From contig CAKNEZ010000003.1 in assembly GCA_930367205.1 (NCBI GenBank), forward strand, positions 930,001 to 994,000: 64,000 bases of DNA, read 5' to 3'. This DNA comes from Acanthosoma haemorrhoidale. Taxonomy: Eukaryota; Arthropoda; Insecta; Hemiptera; Acanthosomatidae. Shown in pieces: positions 1-11,483 of this stretch. The notes below the pieces were generated by a model. It worked only from the letters and a program-made list of their open reading frames with translations. It was not told the origin of the DNA and did not search any database. The translations under genes were made by a program, and so were the position numbers. The number at the start of each line of letters is the position of its first letter. Position 1 is the stretch's first letter.

Positions 1-12
1 AATAGTTCACGT
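1..12 (+). repeat. Left-edge partial unit (tail of a B half)
   Basis: The first twelve bases are the last bases of a B half, cut by the window edge. The following unit starts at 13. The array therefore continues to the left. Confidence 0.9.
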
Positions 13-2525
13 ATACTATATTTGTATCCCTCGGGTTTTAATAGCAGTGGAATTTACTAGTAATCCCCAATTTTTTATTAAACCATAAAATTAAGTAAAT
101 CCGTAACTATTCACAAAAAACCTAATATTATTGACGGTTCCTATATTTTACAACAAGGTGATACTAATTTCAAGGAAAATTCACTTATAAAAATTCACAT
201 AGACCAATTATTGGAGAATTTCACTGATACTACATTTGTTCAACCATCAGGTTTTAATAGCAATAAACTGACTAGTAATCCCTCTTTTTTATTAGTACAT
301 AGAATTAAGGCCATCTGTAACTAATCACAAAAAGCTAATATCTATGACGATTTATATATTTTTTAGGAAAGTCGTATAATATTCAAGATAAATTTACAAA
401 TGAACTTACAAGCAGGAATAGTTCACGTATACTACGTTTGTATCCCTCGGGTTTTAATAGCAGTGGAATTCACTAGTAATCTCCAATTTTTAATTAAACC
501 ATAAAATTAAGTAAATCCGTAACTATTCATAAAAAACCTAATATTATTGACGGTTCCTATATTTTACAACAAGGTGATATTAATTTCAAGGAAAATTCAC
601 TCATAAAAATTCACATAGACCAATTATTGGAGAATTTCACGGATACTACATCTGTTCAACCATCAGGTTTTAATAGCAGTAAACTGACTAGTAATCCCTC
701 TTTTTTATTAGTACATAGAATTAAGGCCATCTGTAACTAATCACAAAAATTTAATATCTATGACGATTTATATATTTTTTAGGAAAGTGATATTAATTTC
801 AAGATAAATTTACAAATGAACTTAAAAGCAGGAATAGTTCACGTATACTACATTTGTATCCCTGTGGTTTTAATAGCAGTTAAATCCACTAGTAATCCCC
901 CATTTTTTATTAGTCGATAAAATTAAGTATATCTGACTATTTACAAAAAAACTAATATTATTCACGGTTCCTATATTTTATAACAAGGTGATATCAATTT
1001 CAAGGAAAATTCACATTGACCAATTATTGGAGAATTTCACGGATACTACATTTGTTAAACCATCAGGTTTTAAAAGCAGTAAACTGACTAGTAATCCCAC
1101 TTTTTTATTAGTACATAGAATTAAGGCCATCTGTAACTAATCACAAAAAGCTAATATCTTTAAAGATTTATATATTTTTTAGGAAAGTGATATTAATTTC
1201 AAGATAAATTTACACATGTACTTAAAAGCAGGAATAGTTCACGTATACTATATTTGTATCCCTCGGGTTTTAATAGCAGTGGAATTTACTAGTAATCCCC
1301 AATTTTTTATTAAACCATAAAATTAAGTAAATCCGTAACTATTCACAAAAAACCTAATATTATTGACGGTTCCTATATTTTACAACAAGGTGATACTAAT
1401 TTCAAGGAAAATTCACTTATAAAAATTCACATAGACCAATTATTGGAGAATTTCAGTGATACTACATTTGTTCAACCATCAGGTTTTATTTGCAATAAAC
1501 TTACTAGTAATCCCTCTTTTTTATTAGTACATAGAATTAAGGCCATCTGTAACTAATCACAAAAATTTAATATCTATGACGATTTATATATTTTTTAGGA
1601 AATTGATATGATTTTCAAGATAAATTTACGCATGAACTTAAAAGCAGGAATAGTCCACGTATACTACATTTGTATCCCTGTGGTTTTAATAGCAGTTAAA
1701 TCCACTAGTAATCCCCCATTTTTTATTAGTCGATAAAATTAAGTAAATCTGACTATTCACAAAAAAACTAATATTATTCACGGTTCCTATATTTTATAAC
1801 AAGGTGATATCAATTTCAAGGAAAATTCACTCATAAAAATTCACATAGACCAATTATCGGAGAATTTCACGGATACTACATTTGTTTAACCATTAGGTTT
1901 TAATAGCAGTAAACTGACTAGTAATCCCTCTTTTTTATTAGTACATAGAATTACGGCAATCTGTAACAAATTACAAAAAACTAATATCTATGAAGATTTA
2001 TATATTTTTTAGGAAAGTGATATTAATTTCAAGATAAATTTACAAATAAACTTACAAGCAGGAATTGTTCACGTATACTACATTTGTATCCCTCGGGTTT
2101 TAATAGCAGTTAAATTCACTAGTAATCACCGATTTTTTATTAGTCGATAAAATTAAGTATATCTGACTATTTACAAAAAAACTAATATTATTCACGGTTC
2201 CTATATTTTATAACAAGGTGATATCAATTTCAAGGAAAATTCACATTGACCAATTATTGGAGAATTTCCCAGATACTACATTTGTTTAACGTTCAGGTTT
2301 TAAAAGCAGTAAACTGACTAGTAATCCCTCTTTTTTAATATTACATAGAAATAAGGCGATCTGTAACTAATCACAAAAAGCTTATATCTATGACGAATTA
2401 TATATTTTTTAGGAATGTGATATTAATTTCAAGATAAATTTACAAATGAACTTACAAGCAGGAATAGTTCACGTATACTACGTTTGTATCCCTCGGGTTT
2501 TAATAGCAGTGGAATTCACTAGTAA

Positions 2526-2786
2526 TCTCCAATTTTTCATTATACCATAAAATTAAGTAAATCCGTAACTATTCACAAAAAACCTAATATTATTGACGGT
2601 TCCTATATTTTACAACAAGGTGATATTAATTTCAAGGAAAATTCACTCATAAAAATTCACATAGACCAATTATTGGAGAATTTCACGGATACTACATTTG
2701 TTCAACCATCAGGTTTTAATAGCAGTAAACTGACTAGTAATCCCTCTTTTTTATTAGTACATAGAATTAAGGCCATCTGTAACTAA
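2526..2786 (+). other. 86-codon stop-free frame without ATG, copy 1
   Basis: Read from just after a TAA in agtaatctcc, the frame stays open for 86 codons to the TAA at 2784-2786, across the A/B junction. It needs three variants: tttcattatacc instead of ttattaaacc, attttacaacaagg instead of attttataacaagg, and gttcaacc instead of gtttaacc. There is no ATG in frame. Similar copies are at 7832-8092 and 20933-21193. I consider coding unlikely. Confidence 0.6.
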
Positions 2787-3297
2787 TCACAAAAAGCTAA
2801 TATTTATGACGATTTATATATTTTTTAGGAAAGTGATATGATTTTCAAGATAAATTTACGAATGAACTTAAAAGCAGGAATAGTCCACGTATACTACATT
2901 TGTATCCCTGTGGTTTTAATAGCAGTTAAATCCACTAGTAATCCCCCATTTTTTATTAGTCGATAAAATTAAGTAAATCTGACTATTCACAAAAAAACTA
3001 ATATTATTCACGGTTCCTATATTTTACAACAAGGTGATATTAATTTCAAGGAAAATTCACTCATAAAAATTCACATAGACCAATTATTGGAGAATTTCAC
3101 GGATACTACATTTGTTCAACCATCAGGTTTTAATAGCAGTAAACTGACTAGTAATCCCTCTTTTTTATTAGTACATAGAATTACGGCAATCTGTAACAAA
3201 TCACAAAAAACTAATATCTATGAAGATTTATATATTTTTTAGGAAAGTGATATTAATTTCAAGATAAATTTACAAATAAACTTACAAGCAGGAATAG

Positions 3298-3317
3298 TTC
3301 ACGTATACTACATTTGT
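3298..3317 (+). other. Conserved 20-bp box, A copy
   Basis: The box ttcacgtatactacatttgt spans the junction from a B half into the next A half. Nearly every unit keeps it with at most one or two changes, mainly actat, acgtttg or aagtttg. It differs by one base from the B-half box at 3496-3515. Conservation in both diverged halves is visible; protein binding is only inferred. Confidence 0.7.
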
Positions 3318-3502
3318 ATCCCTCGGGTTTTAATAGCAGTTAAATTCACTAGTAATCACCGATTTTTTATTAGTCGATAAAATTAAGTATATCTGACTAT
3401 TTACAAAAAAACTAATATTATTCACGGTTCCTATATTTTATAACAAGGTGATATCAATTTCAAGGAAAATTCACATTGACCAATTATTGGAGAATTTCAC
3501 GG
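3305..3502 (+). repeat. Reference A half (short, 198 bp form)
   Basis: This copy shows the A half in its short form. In order it carries atactacatttgtatccct, ggttttaatagcag, cactagtaatc, a T-run then attagtcgataaaattaag, ctaatattattcacggttcc, gtgatatcaatttcaagg and accaattattggagaatttc. It lacks the 14-bp segment tcataaaaattcac found after aaaattcac in the 214- and 212-bp A halves. The following B half is 202 bp, so in this class the two halves are nearly equal, as expected if the unit arose by duplication of a ~200-bp ancestor. The B half also lacks a counterpart of the 14-bp segment, which suggests the segment was gained in A; a private loss at 6981-7380 shows it can also be lost. Confidence 0.9.
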
Positions 3503-3515
3503 ATACTACATTTGT
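3496..3515 (+). other. Conserved 20-bp box, B copy
   Basis: The box ttcacggatactacatttgt spans the A-to-B junction and matches the A box at 19 of 20 positions. The two boxes give one site per ~198-214 bp along the array, close to a nucleosomal spacing. The box is kept in the diverged E subfamily as well. Confidence 0.7.
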
Positions 3516-3704
3516 TAAACCATCAGGTTTTAAAAGCAGTAAACTGACTAGTAATCCCACTTTTTTATTAGTACATAGAATTAAGGCCATCTGTAACTAA
3601 TCACAAAAAGCTAATATCTTTAAAGATTTATATATTTTTTAGGAAAGTGATATTAATTTCAAGATAAATTTACACATGTACTTAAAAGCAGGAATAGTTC
3701 ACGT
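3503..3704 (+). repeat. Reference B half (202 bp)
   Basis: The B half aligns to the A half over most of its length: atactacatttgtt, then ggtttta followed by an agcag block, then actagtaatccc, ttttttattagtacatagaa, ctgtaactaatcacaaaaag, gctaatatc, tatatattttttaggaaagt, gatattaatttcaagataaa and the end gcaggaatagttcacgt. Length is 202 bp in nearly all units and 201 bp in those with gtactaatc or a shortened T run. Variable sites useful for classifying units are gaagattt / gacgattt / gacgaatt / ctttaaagattt in the middle and gatattaatttcaag / gatatgattttcaag / ggtataattttgaag near the end. Confidence 0.9.
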
Positions 3705-4536
3705 ATACTATATTTGTATCCCTCGGGTTTTAATAGCAGTGGAATTTACTAGTAATCCCCAATTTTTTATTAAACCATAAAATTAAGTAAATCCGTAACT
3801 ATTCACAAAAAACCTAATATTATTGACGGTTCCTATATTTTACAACAAGGTGATACTAATTTCAAGGAAAATTCACTTATAAAAATTCACATAGACCAAT
3901 TATTGGAGAATTTCACTGATACTACATTTGTTCAACCATCAGGTTTTAATAGCAATAAACTGACTAGTAATCCCTCTTTTTTATTAGTACATAGAATTAA
4001 GGCCATCTGTAACTAATCACAAAAAGCTAATATCTATGACGATTTATATATTTTTTAGGAAAGTCGTATAATATTCAAGATAAATTTACAAATGAACTTA
4101 CAAGCAGGAATAGTTCACGTATACTACGTTTGTATCCCTCGGGTTTTAATAGCAGTGGAATTCACTAGTAATCTCCAATTTTTAATTAAACCATAAAATT
4201 AAGTAAATCCGTAACTATTCATAAAAAACCTAATATTATTGACGGTTCCTATATTTTACAACAAGGTGATATTAATTTCAAGGAAAATTCACTCATAAAA
4301 ATTCACATAGACCAATTATTGGAGAATTTCACGGATACTACATCTGTTCAACCATCAGGTTTTAATAGCAGTAAACTGACTAGTAATCCCTCTTTTTTAT
4401 TAGTACATAGAATTAAGGCCATCTGTAACTAATCACAAAAATTTAATATCTATGACGATTTATATATTTTTTAGGAAATTGATATGATTTTCAAGATAAA
4501 TTTACGCATGAACTTAAAAGCAGGAATAGTTCACGT

Positions 4537-6166
4537 ATACTACATTTGTATCCCTCGGGTTTTAATAGCAGTTAAATTCACTATTAATCCCCGATTTTTT
4601 ATTAGTCGATAAAATTAAGTATATCTGACTATTGACAAAAAAACTAATATTATTCACGGTTCCTATTTTTTATAACAAGGTGATATCAATTTCAAGGAAA
4701 ATTTACATAGACCAATTATTGGAGAATTTCACGGATACTACATTTGTTTAACCATCAGGTTTTTTTAGCAGTAAACTGACTAGTAATCCATCTTTTTTAT
4801 TAACACACAGAATTAAGGCGATCTGTAACTAATCACAAAAATTTAATATCTATGACGATTTATATATTTTTTAGGAAATTGATATGATTTTCAAGATAAA
4901 TTTACGAATGAACTTAAAAGCAGGAATAGTCCACGTATACTACATTTGTATCCCTGTGGTTTTAATAGCAGTTAAATCCACTAGTAATCCCCCATTTTTT
5001 ATTAGTCGATAAAATTAAGTAAATCTGACTATTCACAAAAAAACTAATATTATTCACGGTTCCTATATTTTATAACAAGGTGATATCAATTTCAAGGAAA
5101 ATTCACTCATAAAAATTCACATAGACCAATTATCGGAGAATTTCACGGATACTACATTTGTTTAACCATTAGGTTTTAATAGCAGTAAACTGACTAGTAA
5201 TCCCTCTTTTTTATTAGTACATAGAATTACGGCAATCTGTAACAAATTACAAAAAACTAATATCTATGAAGATTTATATATTTTTTAGTAAAGTGATATT
5301 AATTTCAAGATAAATTTACAAATAAACTTACAAGCAGGAATAGTTCACGTATACTACATTTGTATCCCTCGGGTTTTAATAGCAGTTAAATTCACTAGTA
5401 ATCACCGATTTTTTATTAGTCAATAAAATTAAGTATATCTGACTATTTACAAAAAAACTAATATTATTCACGGTTCCTATATTTTATAACAAGGTGATAT
5501 GAATTTCAAGGAAAATTCACATTGACCAATTATTGGAGAATTTCCCAGATACTACATTTGTTTAACGTTCAGGTTTTAAAAGCAGTAAACTGACTAGTAA
5601 TCCCTCTTTTTTAATATTACATAGAAATAAGGCGATCTGTAACTAATCACAAAAAGCTTATATCTATGACGAATTATATATTTTTTAGGAATGTGATATT
5701 AATTTCAAGATAAATTTACAAATGAACTTACAAGCAGGAATAGTTCACGTATACTACGTTTGTATCCCTCGGGTTTTAATAGCAGTGGAATTCACTAGTA
5801 ATCTCCAATTTTTCATTATACCATAAAATTAAGTAAATCCGTAACTATTCACAAAAAACCTAATATTATTGACGGTTCCTATATTTTACAACAAGGTGAT
5901 ATCAATTTCAAGGAAAATTCACTCATAAAAATTCACATAGACCAATTATCGGAGAATTTCACGGATACTACATTTGTTTAACCATTAGGTTTTAATAGCA
6001 GTAAACTGACTAGTAATCCCTCTTTTTTATTAGTACATAGAATTACGGCAATCTGTAACAAATTACAAAAAACTAATATCTATGAAGATTTATATATTTT
6101 TTAGTAAAGTGATATTAATTTCAAGATAAATTTACAAATAAACTTACAAGCAGGAATAGTTCACGT
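4537..6166 (+). repeat. Four-unit segment, copy 1 of 3
   Basis: Unit starts are 4537, 4937, 5351 and 5751 (400, 414, 400 and 416 bp). Diagnostic sites are cactattaatcc in the first unit, tatcggag and ccattagg in the second, cccagatac with gtttaacgttcagg in the third, and cgtttgt with tttcattataccat in the fourth. The same order occurs at 6581-8196 and 19668-21297. The first unit of all three also shares the rare acacagaatt near the start of the B half. Confidence 0.85.
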
Positions 6167-6580
6167 ATACTACATTTGTATCCCTCGGGTTTTAATAGCA
6201 GTTAAATTCACTAGTAATCACCGATTTTTTATTAGTCAATAAAATTAAGTATATCTGACTATTTACAAAAAAACTAATATTATTCACGGTTCCTATATTT
6301 TACAACAAGGTGATATTAATTTCAAGGAAAATTCACTCATAAAAATTCACATAGACCAATTATTGGAGAATTTCACGGATACTACATTTGTTCAACCATC
6401 AGGTTTTAATAGCAGTAAACTGACTAGTAATCCCTCTTTTTTATTAGTACATAGAATTACGGCAATCTGTAACAAATCACAAAAAACTAATATCTATGAA
6501 GATTTATATATTTTTTAGGAAAGTGATATTAATTTCAAGATAAATTTACAAATAAACTTACAAGCAGGAATAGTTCACGT
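6167..6580 (+). repeat. Single 414-bp unit between two segment copies
   Basis: This one unit separates copies 1 and 2 of the four-unit segment. It combines an A half with gtaatcaccg and attagtcaataaaatt, as in the unit at 5351, with the full 14-bp segment and a B half with gttcaacc and ttacggcaat, as in the unit at 2891. It looks like a recombinant. Confidence 0.7.
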
Positions 6581-8196
6581 ATACTACATTTGTATCCCTC
6601 GGGTTTTAATAGCAGTTAAATTCACTATTAATCCCCGATTTTTTATTAGTCGATAAAATTAAGTATATCTGACTATTGACAAAAAAACTAATATTATTCA
6701 CGGTTCCTATTTTTTATAACAAGGTGATATCAATTTCAAGGAAAATTTACATAGACCAATTATTGGAGAATTTCACGGATACTACATTTGTTTAACTATC
6801 AGGTTTTTTTAGCAGTAAACTGACTAGTAATCCATCTTTTTTATTAATACACAGAATTAAGGTGATCTGTAACTAATCACAAAAATTTAATATCTATGAC
6901 GATTTATATATTTTTTAGGAAATTGATATGATTTTCAAGATAAATTTACGAATGAACTTAAAAGCAGGAATAGTCCACGTATACTACATTTGTATCCCTG
7001 TGGTTTTAATAGCAGTTAAATCCACTAGTAATCCCCCATTTTTTATTAGTCGATAAAATTAAGTAAATCTGACTATTCACAAAAAAACTAATATTATTCA
7101 CGGTTCCTATATTTTATAACAAGGTGATATCAATTTCAAGGAAAATTCACATAGACCAATTATCGGAGAATTTCACGGATACTACATTTGTTTAACCATT
7201 AGGTTTTAATAGCAGTAAACTGACTAGTAATCTCTTTTTTTTATTAGTACATAGAATTACGGCAATCTGTAACAAATTACAAAAAACTAATATCTATGAA
7301 GATTTATATATTTTTTAGTAAAGTGATATTAATTTCAAGATAAATTTACAAATAAACTTACAAGCAGGAATAGTTCACGTATACTACATTTGTATCCCTC
7401 GGGTTTTAATAGCAGTTAAATTCACTAGTAATCACCGATTTTTTATTAGTCAATAAAATTAAGTATATCTGACTATTTACAAAAAAACTAATATTATTCA
7501 CGGTTCCTATATTTTATAACAAGGTGATATGAATTTCAAGGAAAATTCACATTGACCAATTATTGGAGAATTTCCCAGATACTACATTTGTTTAACGTTC
7601 AGGTTTTAAAAGCAGTAAACTGACTAGTAATCCCTCTTTTTTAATATTACATAGAAATAAGGCGATCTGTAACTAATCACAAAAAGCTTATATCTATGAC
7701 GAATTATATATTTTTTAGGAATGTGATATTAATTTCAAGATAAATTTACAAATGAACTTACAAGCAGGAATAGTTCACGTATACTACGTTTGTATCCCTC
7801 GGGTTTTAATAGCAGTGGAATTCACTAGTAATCTCCAATTTTTCATTATACCATAAAATTAAGTAAATCCGTAACTATTCACAAAAAACCTAATATTATT
7901 GACGGTTCCTATATTTTACAACAAGGTGATATTAATTTCAAGGAAAATTCACTTATAAAAATTCACATAGACCAATTATTGGAGAATTTCACGGATACTA
8001 CATTTGTTCAACCATCAGGTTTTAATAGCAATAAACTGACTAGTAATCCCTCTTTTTTATTAGTACATAGAATTAAGGCCATCTGTAACTAATCACAAAA
8101 AGCTAATATTTATGACGATTTATATATTTTTTAGGAAAGTGATATGATTTTCAAGATAAATTTACGAATGAACTTAAAAGCAGGAATAGTCCACGT
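6581..8196 (+). repeat. Four-unit segment, copy 2 of 3
   Basis: Unit starts are 6581, 6981, 7381 and 7781 (400, 400, 400 and 416 bp). It matches 4537-6166 unit by unit. Unit 6981 is 400 bp where its counterpart at 4937 is 414 bp: the 14 bp between the two aaaattcac repeats are gone, yet tatcggag and ccattagg are kept, so this loss is recent. The B half of unit 6981 also has a longer T run (aatctctttttttt). Confidence 0.85.
7832..8092 (+). other. 86-codon stop-free frame without ATG, copy 2
   Basis: This is the counterpart of 2526-2786, shifted by 5306 bp. It differs at synonymous and non-synonymous sites alike (ctt for ctc, aat for agt) and is still open with no ATG. Confidence 0.6.
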
Positions 8197-11100
8197 ATAC
8201 TACATTTGTATCCCTGTGGTTTTAATAGCAGTTAAATCCACTAGTAATCCCCCATTTTTTATTAGTCGATAAAATTAAGTAAATCTGACTATTCACAAAA
8301 AAACTAATATTATTCACGGTTCCTATATTTTATAACAAGGTGATATCAATTTCAAGGAAAATTCACTCATAAAAATTCACATAGACCAATTATCGGAGAA
8401 TTTCACGGATACTACATTTGTTTAACCATTAGGTTTTAATAGCAGTAAACTGACTAGTAATCCCTCTTTTTTATTAGTACATAGAATTACGGCAATCTGT
8501 AACAAATTACAAAAAACTAATATCTATGAAGATTTATATATTTTTTAGGAAAGTGATATTAATTTCAAGATAAATTTACAAATAAACTTACAAGCAGGAA
8601 TAGTTCACGTATACTACATTTGTATCCCTCGGGTTTTAATAGCAGTTAAATTCACTAGTAATCACCGATTTTTTATTAGTCGATAAAATTAAGTATATCT
8701 GACTATTTACAAAAAAACTAATATTATTCACGGTTCCTATATTTTATAACAAGGTGATATCAATTTCAAGGAAAATTCACATTGACCAATTATTGGAGAA
8801 TTTCACGGATACTACATTTGTTAAACCATCAGGTTTTAAAAGCAGTAAACTGACTAGTAATCCCACTTTTTTATTAGTACATAGAATTAAGGCCATCTGT
8901 AACTAATCACAAAAAGCTAATATCTTTAAAGATTTATATATTTTTTAGGAAAGTGATATTAATTTCATGATAAATTTACACATGTACTTAAAAGCAGGAA
9001 TAGTTCACGTATACTATATTTGTATCCCTCGGGTTTTAATAGCAGTGGAATTTACTAGTAATCCCCAATTTTTTATTAAACCATAAAATTAAGTAAATCC
9101 GTAACTATTCATAAAAAAACTAATATTATTGACGGTTCCTATATTTTATAACAAGGTGATATCAATTTCAAGGAAAATTCACCCATAAAAATTCACATAG
9201 ACCAATTATTGGAGAATTTCACGGATACTACATTTGTTAAACCATCAGGTTTTAAAAGCAGTAAGCTGACTAGTAATCCCACTTTTTTATTAGTACATAG
9301 AATTAAGGCCATCTGTAACTAATCACAAAAAGCTAATATCTTTAAAGATTTATATATTTTTTAGGAAAGTGATATTAATTTCAAGATAAATTTACACATG
9401 TACTTAAAAGCAGGAATAGTTCACGTATACTACGTTTGTATCCCTCGGGTTTTAATAGCAGTGGAATTCACTAGTAATCTCCAATTTTTAATTAAACCAT
9501 AAAATTAAGTAAATCCGTAACTATTCACAAAAAACCTAATATTATTGACGGTTCCTATATTTTACAACAAGGTGATATTAATTTCAAGAAAAATTCACCC
9601 ATAAAAATTCACATAGACCAATTATTGGAGAATTTCACGGATACTACATTTGTTCAACCATCAGGTTTTAAAAGTAGTAAGCTGACTAGTAATCCCACTT
9701 TTTTATTAGTACATAGAATTAAGGCCATCTGTAACTAATCACAAAAAACTAATATCTATGACGATTTATATATTTTTTAGGAAAGTGATATGATTTTCAA
9801 GATAAATTTACAAATGAACTTAAAAGCAGGAATAAGTCACGTATACTACATTTGTATCCCTCGGCTTTTAATAGCAGTGGAATTTACTAGTAATCCCCGA
9901 TTTTTTAATAGTCGATAAAATTAAGTATATCTGACTATTCACAAAAAAACTAATATTATTCACGGTTCCTATATTTTATAACAAGGTGATATCAATTTCA
10001 AGGAAAATACACTCATAAAAATTCACATAGACCAATTATTGGAGAATTTCACGGATACTACATTTGTTCAACCATCAGGTTTTATTAGCAGTAAACTGAC
10101 TAGTAATCCCTCTTTTTTATTAGTACATAGAATTAAGGCGATCTGTAACTAATCACAAAAAACTAATATCTATGAAGATTTATATATTTTTTAGGAAAGT
10201 GATATTAATTTCAAGATAAATTTACAAATAAACTTACAAGCAGGAATAGTTCACGTATACTACATTTGTATCCCTCGGGTTTTAATAGCAGTTAAATTCA
10301 CTAGTAATCCCCGATTTTTTATTAGTCGATAAAATTAAGTAAATCTGACTTTTCCCAAAAAAACTAATATTATTGACGGTTCCTATATTTTACAACAAGG
10401 TGATATTAATTTCAAGGAAAATTCACTTATAAAAATTCACATAGACCAATTATTGGAGAATTTCACGGATACTACATTTGTTCAACCATCAGGTTTTATT
10501 AGCAGTAAACTGACTAGTAATCCATCTTTTTTATTAATACATAGAATTAAGGCGATCTGTAACTAATCACAAAAAGCTAATATCTATGACGATTTATATA
10601 TTTTTTAGGAAAGTGATATGATTTTCAAGATAAATTTACGCATGAACTTAAAAGCAGGAATAGTCCACGTATACTACATTTGTATCCCTGCGGTTTTAAT
10701 AGCAGTTAAATCCACTAGTAATCCCCGATTTTTTATTAGTCGATAAAATTAAGTAAATCTGACTATTCACAAAAAAACTAATATTATTCACGGTTCCTAT
10801 ATTTTATAACAAGGTGATATCAATTTCAAGGAAAATTTACATAGACCAATTATTGGAGAATTTCACGGATACTACATTTGTTTAACCATCAGGTTTTTTT
10901 AGCAGTAAACTGACTAGTAATCCATCTTTTTTATTAATACATAGAATTAAGGCGATCTGTAACTAATCACAAAAAGCTTATATCTATGACGATTTATATA
11001 TTTTTTAGGAAAGTGATATGATTTTCAAGATAAATTTACAAATGAACTTAAAAGCAGGAATAGTTCACGTATACTACATTTGTATCCCTCGGGTTTTAAT

Positions 11101-11483
11101 AGCAGTTAAATTCACTAGTAATCCCCGATTTTTTAATAGTCGATAAAATTAAGTATATCTGACTATTCACAAAAAAACTAATATTATTCACGGTTCCTAT
11201 ATTTTATAACAAGGTGATATCAATTTCAAGGAAAATACACTCATTAAAATTCACATAGACCAATTATTGGAGAATTTCACGGATACTACATTTGTTCAAC
11301 CATCAGGTTTTATTAGCAGTAAACTGACTAGTAATCTCTCTTTTTATTAGTACATAGAATTAAGGCGATCTGTAACTAATCACAAAAAACTAATATCTAT
11401 GAAGATTTATATATTTTTTAGGAAAGTGATATTAATTTCAAGATAAATTTACAAATAAAGTTACAAGCAAGAATAGTTCACGT
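8197..11483 (+). repeat. Mixed satellite units
   Basis: Unit starts are 8197, 8611, 9011, 9427, 9843, 10257, 10671 and 11071. Units 8197 and 8611 complete a trimer with 7781 that matches 2475-3704; unit 8611 shares gttaaacc, ttaaaagcag and ctttaaagattt with 3305. Unit 9843 is the first with aataagtcac and the A-half form ttttttaatagtcg, which becomes a regular member of the tetramers further right. Unit 10671 has the rare cctgcggtttt, seen again at 13971 and 23370. No clean period was recognised. Confidence 0.75.

Larger units (their letters stand above)
13..4936 (+). repeat. Trimer-spaced higher-order block (4 x ~1.23 kb)
   Basis: Unit starts are 13, 429, 845, 1245, 1661, 2075, 2475, 2891, 3305, 3705, 4121 and 4537. 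Lengths run 416-416-400, 416-414-400, 416-414-400, 416-416-400, so trimers start at 13, 1245, 2475 and 3705 (1232, 1230, 1230 and 1232 bp). The first and fourth trimers are the closest: bases 1 to about 788 match about 3693 to 4480 with no difference noticed by eye, and diverge just after ttaggaaa. The middle two carry a second unit with cctgtggtttt. The trimers are therefore mosaics sharing a length pattern, not four clean copies. The trimer at 2475-3704 recurs at 7781-9010. Confidence 0.8.

Noticed and set aside
3412..3427. ctaatattattcacgg as a rolling-circle origin (geminivirus-like TAATATTAC)
   Set aside because: It matches eight of nine bases but has no flanking GC-rich stem, the B half does not keep it, and such a match is likely by chance in AT-rich DNA.
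3625..3645. gatttatatattttttagg as a yeast-type replication origin core
   Set aside because: It is only a near match to the 11-bp consensus, and such near matches are frequent in DNA of ~28% GC. Nothing else supports it.
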